DNA of 64,000 nt from assembly GCA_944548615.1 (NCBI GenBank), contig OX155961.1, forward strand, positions 14,586,639-14,650,638. Direction: 5' to 3'. The position numbers and the translations under genes are program-made. The stretch's first letter is position 1, and every line of letters starts with the position of its first letter. Positions 58,728 through 64,000 of the stretch are shown here, in pieces. The notes beneath the pieces are model-generated. The model made no database searches and was not told the DNA's origin. It saw nothing but the letters and a program-made list of their open reading frames with translations. Origin of the DNA: Micropterix aruncella. Its lineage: Eukaryota > Arthropoda > Insecta > Lepidoptera > Micropterigidae.

Positions 58728-58914
58728 TTGGGCCAAACTGGTCACAGCGACGTGGTCACGTGATTTAAAAACTCGCTAGGAGCGAATGAGATGCACTATC
58801 TACCAAATAAAATTGCGTCCTGCTAGCATGCCTAGAAATCCTCAAATAAACAGAAAACGCGCGTCCTACCGGTAGGACGTAAAGTCCGGCTAGCAGGACG
58901 CTGGACGTTCTATC

Positions 58915-59402
58915 AAGTCAAGCGTACTTTAGGCAATAACACATTGTTTTTATGTCTCGTATTATGGCTATGTCGAGTGGAGTGAAGCTCTCAATCGGTT
59001 AGTCGGTGAATTTACTGCCTTTTTAGGACTAGTCGAGAAATGCATGTTAATCGTTTCGTTCACAAAGAGCAGACTAATTTTTTGAACAATAAATGACCTA
59101 TAAACATTGCGCTTCTTATTAAAATTCAGGTTGGCAGATTGTAGTACGACGTTGATCATTCGAATAGGCTTAATAACTAATGCTTATTGTAACGAGTTTT
59201 ACCATTTTCTTAATAGTCATACATTAGCTGTGGATAACGAGTCATAACATTTTCTCCCCTTTAATATAACGATTATCCTTCTTTATATTTGCCCATAAAA
59301 TTTTCGTCTTATTATTTTTTAATTTCCCTCTTAATTGATATTATAGGTTCTATAGTTTTGTATATAATCTGCAATAGTCTCTAAGATAAACATTTTCAGG
59401 GT
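58915..59402. other. Intergenic, no gene seen
   Basis: AT-rich. The 63-codon minus-strand open stretch 58968-59159 has no domain. Confidence 0.4.
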
Positions 59403-59466
59403 AACTTCAGATATTACCTGATAATATGACACCCCTATGTCATATTGTCAGGTAATATTTGAAGTT
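59403..59466. other. Long near-perfect hairpin, 29-bp stem
   Basis: Left arm 59403-59431 (AACTTCAGATATTACCTG...), loop CCCCTA (59432-59437), right arm 59438-59466. The two arms differ from perfect inversion at two positions. In plus-strand RNA both would be G-U pairs, so all 29 positions would pair. It may be a very small MITE or a hairpin RNA source. Confidence 0.7.
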
Positions 59467-59628
59467 TGTTTAGAGGTTACTAGATTCGCTTTATGGTGGT
59501 TTATTTCTTTGGAAAGCATGCTTCATAATGCAGATTAGGTAAACACACACAAATAGACAGTGTTCATAATCAGAACTTGTATCTGCATACTTTGTATGGA
59601 TGGGTTTAAATTGCCGTTTACACAGATA

Positions 59629-59885
59629 CTTACAACTTGGTCCAGTAGAGTTCGACTTGGAGTTGATGACTTGCGATTTGTGGTCGGAGAAAGGAATAGT
59701 CACGTGTTCAACATCATCATCAGGCGATTGACAAAACATCATGTTGATCTGGAAGCAGAAATTCTTGTTGGAGAATTGATTGCGTTGGCTAGGTCAAATG
59801 TGGCAAAGTCCATTGTAGTATATTGCTTTCTACGCGAGCCTAATAAGAGATCCAACATTAAAATCACCGCAAATATAAAGATTTT
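59629..59885 (-). pseudogene. LINE endonuclease domain fragment
   Basis: On the minus strand, in shifting frames, the text has CGDFNV, then MDFATFDLANAINSPTRIS, and further on VEHVTIPFSDHKSQVI. GDFN and SDH are the hallmark motifs of the AP-type endonuclease of non-LTR retrotransposons. At least two frameshifts separate them. The plus-strand open frame at 59560-59913 is its shadow. Confidence 0.7.
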
Positions 59886-59953
59886 TTTTTCTGAATTTGA
59901 GGGTTTTCCTTAGTATTTTCTAATATAGACAGAATTATTTAGAACTCACTGTT

Positions 59954-60276
59954 AAGGGTGAGTTTTAATAACCCGCATTATTGAAGGGGGGGAATCAGTA
60001 CGAGCAAGTAAGCAACATATTTGTATTTTTTTTAAGTACCTAGTATAAAAAGCGCTAAGCACGTTGTGCTATCTATCGGTAAGTAAAATATCGCTAATAT
60101 TGTTTATTAGCAATATTTTATATGGCTCCGCACGCTCAAACCATCCTCAAACTTTAACTTTCAAATTTAAAATAAAATAGTTATTTTTGGTTTTCCAAAT
60201 TTGTATTAAATTAGTTGCTTACCTGCTCGTACTAAGTCACTGCCTTAAAGGATGCCGGTTAATTAAAACTCACCTT
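59954..60276. mobile_element. MITE with ~75-bp inverted ends, 323 bp
   Basis: Left end AAGGGTGAGTTTTAATAACC and right end, inverted, AAGGTGAGTTTTAATTAACC. The similarity continues to GTACGAGCA and GTAAGCAAC. The centre is AT-rich with its own small palindrome (GCTAATATTG...AGCAATATT, 60091-60118). Non-coding. Confidence 0.75.
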
Positions 60277-61929
60277 GTAGATGCTGACGATTATTAATTT
60301 TTCCCATAACTTCTTATAGGAGAAATGTCTCTTAAATGTCTTGTCTACATTTAAAAGAGATGTGTCTCTTTACCGAAATTCAACTTCTTCCTCTTTTATG
60401 CTTCTTGCGACAAAATACCTTCCAAGTTTAAAGTTATTGATGCATAATATGTTAATATAGTAGTGCTCTTGCATCCATAGCTCTGGAAGGCGAAATATGT
60501 GCACGGAATGTGTTTTCAGGATCATATCCATGTCTTGGTTTTTATTATTAATTTCTTGTATAGTTCATAATACCGGTAGATTTAATATTTTTTTTAATGC
60601 TTCGGATAAATATAATATTAGACAATATATCTTTCGTTTACGAATTTATTATAGAACCATTGTTTTTTACGCATATAATTATGCGTAAAAGATTGGGTAT
60701 CATCGTTTGGTGATAGGACATCGGCGGACGAATCTTTTTACTGTAATTTCGATGTTATTTCGCAAGGTGTCATCATGGCAGTTCTGCGGATATTTCGTAG
60801 TAGATTCAGTATTTTAATTAATTATTTATCTTAATTGATAGTTGATTAGTTGATAGTGTTTTCAATTCGTCTTGCGTTTAAGAGCGAACCCATTCGGTTA
60901 TTATCGTCTATAAGGTTCCGTTAAAAAAAATGCATGGGAGTATGAGATTACAAAATAGTATTTTTATTTAACGAACGGATACAATAGTTTCTATTCAAAC
61001 TATTAGGAAATGATGTAATAATTAAATTAGTGTTTGATGTTGATTTCAGCAGGTCGCTTAGGTCCGAGCGAAATGTGTCGATAAACGTTTTCGTTGAATT
61101 ACCATTTAGGAGGAAGTTAAAATGAAGTCCATCGGCGATAACGCAATAGCGCTCTTCTTAATTGATAAAATAATTTCTAAATTGTTTCCTAAAAAAATAT
61201 AGTAGGGAGCTCCTGATTTCCCAATACCTACAGATCGAAAAGTTGGCGGCAAAATTGGCGGCAAAATAGTCATGGAGCACTCTTTTTTCCATTTTCGTCT
61301 GTTGGTAACAAAAACTGGTTCATAATGACATTATTTTTTTAATTATTTTTACTAAGAAAGAAGTACCCTCACACATGCTATTTCACGTATCTTATATCAT
61401 ATTTTAACTAAGATTACACAAAGGAAAAAAGTGACTTTTAAATTAAAATAAAGCGACAAATATATTCTTTCCCATCGCATGCAATCCGAGGCAAGTCACA
61501 CGTCTAACTAGGCATACCCTTGTACCTAGATGTGCTATTTACGACTTATTTTAGATTGCGAGTTTAATAATAAAGATATTAAAAGTAAAGGTTATTAATA
61601 AAAATAATAATATTATGTAGAGATTAAATAATATTACGTAGAGATTAAAACATAATGTTACTCAGTAATAAAGTACTAATGTAGAGAATAAAATATATAA
61701 AGTATAAAAATAAATACAAAATATACTTACTCCATATTAAAGATTAAACACTAATAATTGTAACAATAGATATATAGGCATCTTCATATATAATCTTTTA
61801 AACAAAATAAACCTCAAAATAATAGGTCTCTCTCCATTCCAGAACGCCTCTGTTCCAATAACCATTTATTAATTATAGTTTTAAAACTGTCAAAACTGTA
61901 ATTATATAACAGTAAGTCATTGTAAAACT
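60277..61929. other. Intergenic with small palindromes
   Basis: No gene seen. A perfect 11-bp palindromic stem TTTTACGCATA with loop TAAT lies at 60665-60690. An imperfect hairpin around AAATGTCTCTTAAATGT lies at 60331-60370. TTGGCGGCAAAA is repeated at 61241 and 61254. 61550-61760 is almost pure A/T. Confidence 0.45.
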
Positions 61930-62430
61930 GACGATCACTAACTGGTCCCGGCGTGACCTGCGTATTCCCGTAAAAACTGAGGGCAAAGTGTACAAAACGG
62001 CAGTCCGTCCGGCGCTACTATATAGCTCCGAATGTTGCACAACGACGAAGACACATGAACAAAAAGCACATACCAACGAAATGAAGATGCGCAGGCAGGA
62101 GCGAGGTATAACTAGGCTGGACAGAATCCGTAATGAAGACATACGAGGTAGCTTCAAGGCTGCTTCAATCGCAGATAAGAACATTGAAAACCGCCTACGC
62201 TGGTATGGGCATGTCAAAAGACGAAGCGACAACCATGTAGTACAAATTACGCTGAGCTAAAGAAAAGAAGAAGACCTGGTGGTCCAACATCGAAACAGAC
62301 CTCAATAAAGCTTAATTGTCCAAACCAACAACTCAAGATCGTTAGACCTAGGGTAGAAAAGTGAGGAGACTCGACTGCAAATACTGGGAATAGGAGAGGA
62401 CGAAGAAGAAGAGAACTTTAAAACTGTCAA
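61930..62430 (+). pseudogene. RTE-clade LINE C-terminal fragment
   Basis: The open part (61988-62260) reads YKTAVRPALLYSSECCTTTK, then MKMRRQERGITRLDRIRNED and ENRLRWYGHVKRRSDNHVVQ, the standard end of RTE-clade reverse transcriptase proteins (normally YGSECW). Out of frame downstream, an RRPGGPTSKQTSI-like and a RSRGRRRR-like end follow to about 62415. It is 5'-truncated with frameshifts. Confidence 0.8.
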
Positions 62431-62532
62431 TATATTTTTTTTATTTTAACATTTTCTTTTATTTTATTGTACATTCTTCTAGTTTATTGTAAATGTATAT
62501 TCGCAAAACATAACACAATTCACAAAAGTTAT
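62431..62532. other. AT-rich spacer
   Basis: T-rich sequence between two LINE fragments that face each other tail to tail. Confidence 0.4.
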
Positions 62533-63074
62533 AATTTACGCTTTATTTGCTTTAACAAAAAGGCGAGCTTATTGCCTAAAAGCAATATCTTACAGCTAAC
62601 CTTAACCTAGTGAAATAACATGTTATGCGGTAAAAATAAACTAATAAATTAAATTTTAATCATTTAAATTCAGCAGGAAAACAAACAATAAATTTAAGAA
62701 AAAACAAACAATAAACCTATAATGACGCAGGGGATGCAATAGAAGGAAAAAATTGAAAAATGAGGAAAAGTTTATGAGCGTGAGTTCAAGTGTTCTTTGA
62801 GCCTGCGTTTGAAGCAAAACAAACTAGGTGCTATCCTTATACGAGTGGGTAAAGCATTCCAGAGACGGGCTCCACGTACAGAGAAGGAGTGCGAGTAGAA
62901 GACTGTGCGACTAGCGATCGAGAGCAGTAGGTTGTCTTCAGATCTCAGAGGGCGCCCGTGAGAAGATAGAGGTTTGAACCTACTTATAAGATAGTTCAGA
63001 GCTGCCCCCTTCAGGATTCTGAAGAGCAAACCTAAAAGTACTTGATCGCCACTTGGAAAAATATGATATATCAT
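62533..63074 (-). pseudogene. CR1/Jockey-like LINE C-terminus with 3' UTR
   Basis: The frame 63074-62772 contains YLISRFKPLSSHGRPLRSED, then VFYSHSFSVRGARLWNALPT and LFCFKRRLKEHLNSRS, the usual last ~80 residues of such LINE proteins (RLWN.LP...R...F.FKR.LK..L). The non-coding part to about 62533 has GCAATATCTTACAGCTAACC, similar to the LINE 3' ends at 18470 and 54230. It has no own start and is 5'-truncated. Confidence 0.75.
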
Positions 63075-63679
63075 TTCCCAAGTTTCGACAGGTTTCCAGT
63101 TTTATGGAGCAGTGTTTTCACAAAGAGTGACTCATTTCACGGACAACTTGTACATTCAATCAATTTATTAGCTCTCAATATCCCAACCGCGCCTCGATTA
63201 ACTTAAAATATCCAGTGCAAATGCATCGTAAATAACACACAATCGGCAAAAATGCATCTGACTCAATCGAACCGGTGAATCTACCAAATTGGTAATTAAA
63301 GTCAGGAACATAATAATGATCAGGCGCGGCGGCGTGAAAACGTGGTTGACCTATTGCCGGCGGACGATCGCGAAACATCTGAATCTGATTGAAACATGCA
63401 AGGGCACACACTTAAATTGGATCACATTGGAAATATCGTTAAATCTCGATAAATGTCAAAAGCCTCTTCAATCGCGCTGCAACCACACCCGATTCTTGAT
63501 TAAGTAATTAATTTTAGTTTATTTATATCATCAATACATCAATTGTGAAGGCAGAAAAGGTCAGCTAACGTGTAATTTAGATGTTACCTATATTTTTAAT
63601 TGGTCTTTGTATTTCAAGTAGTAAACTGCTCTAGCTTACTCGTATCAAAAAATTAAAAAGGAAACGAAAACTAGATAAT
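63075..63679. other. Intergenic, no gene seen
   Basis: A moderately GC-rich patch at 63320-63480 has open frames on both strands (63175-63411 minus, 63289-63507 plus) without recognisable domains. Confidence 0.4.
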
Positions 63680-64000
63680 AAGGGGCATACACATACTTTG
63701 GCAGAAAATCTAAAGTTTTGAGGTCGAAGAAAAGGACAATTGTAGTTCTAAGGATGTTTTGCAGTGATTTAAAGTAAAGTAAAGATAATAGCATACCCTT
63801 ATGAATGATTGAAACGGAAATGAAAATAAAATAAATAATAAATAATTATTAAGGGGCATGAACATACTTTGTCCAAAAAAGCTGAAGTTTTAGGGTCGAA
63901 AAAAGACTTGTCGTTCGAAGGATATTTTTCTGTAATTTAAAGTAAACTATAGTAAAGATAATGTCGACGGAGGAAAAGATAACATAAAAAGCGACAATTT
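63680..64000. repeat. Two-copy tandem repeat, ~171-bp unit, running off the edge
   Basis: AAGGGGCAT..ACATACTTTG starts at 63680 and again at 63851. Both units continue with AAGTTTT.GGTCGAA.AAA, AAGGAT, TTTAAAGTAAA and AAAGATAAT. Confidence 0.75.

Larger units (their letters stand above)
55691..58914 (-). mobile_element. piggyBac-like DNA transposon, ~3.2 kb
   Basis: Perfect 14-bp inverted ends GATAGAACGTCCAG (55691-55704, inverted at 58901-58914). Just inside each end are GTCC-rich palindromes: GTCCTTCCGGAAGGTCC at left and GTCCTACCGGTAGGAC at right, plus further GTCCTGC..GCAGGAC pieces. The transposase gene lies between them on the minus strand. A clean TTAA target site, expected for piggyBac, is not visible at these ends, so the true boundaries could differ slightly. 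Confidence 0.75.

Noticed and set aside
59560..59913. 117-codon plus-strand frame
   Set aside because: Antisense to a recognisable LINE endonuclease fragment.

Overview
The window is animal nuclear DNA, most probably from an insect and best matched to a moth or butterfly. It is AT-rich, its genes have introns with GT/AG borders, TATA boxes and AATAAA signals, and it is crowded with transposable-element remains of kinds common in Lepidoptera. The species cannot be named from the sequence alone. No tRNA gene, CRISPR array or bacterial-type operon was seen.

The host genes are five members of one cuticular protein family (CPR, RR-2-type chitin-binding domain). Two lie on the minus strand (2417-4021 and 10194-11554) and three on the plus strand (17724-21632, 24899-26381, 33432-35343). 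All share one build: a TATA box, a first coding exon of only 12 nt encoding four residues (MALK, MAFK or MVSK), a phase-0 intron, and a second exon carrying the rest of the signal peptide and the mature protein. Genes 1 and 2 lie in a duplicated block of about 2.2 kb that includes promoter, intron and 3' UTR. Gene 3 has nearly the same second exon as gene 2 but a different promoter, which suggests conversion or partial duplication. All five products would be secreted and bind chitin in the cuticle.

From 36219 to 47356 an 11.1-kb Ty3/Gypsy-type LTR retrotransposon sits on the minus strand. Its 1554-bp LTRs differ at one base that I could see, it has a 4-bp target duplication, and a -1 slippery heptamer joins gag to pol. 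Its pol frame has lost reverse transcriptase, RNase H and the front of integrase, leaving protease joined in frame to the integrase C-terminus. It is inserted in an older GC-rich modular inverted-repeat family that has six clusters in the window (about 14.4, 20.0, 29.4, 35.7+47.4, 51.0 and 52.6 kb).

The right end (53-64 kb) holds a 320-bp AT dinucleotide tract, a piggyBac-like element (55691-58914) with a spliced but broken transposase gene, MITEs, LINE fragments and short tandem repeats. Other remains include LINE pieces of several clades, deletion derivatives of Tc1/mariner-type elements, hAT ends, a 5S-rRNA-derived copy (31000-31116) and a putative solo LTR (303-853). Outside the cuticle genes I see no other convincing host protein gene.
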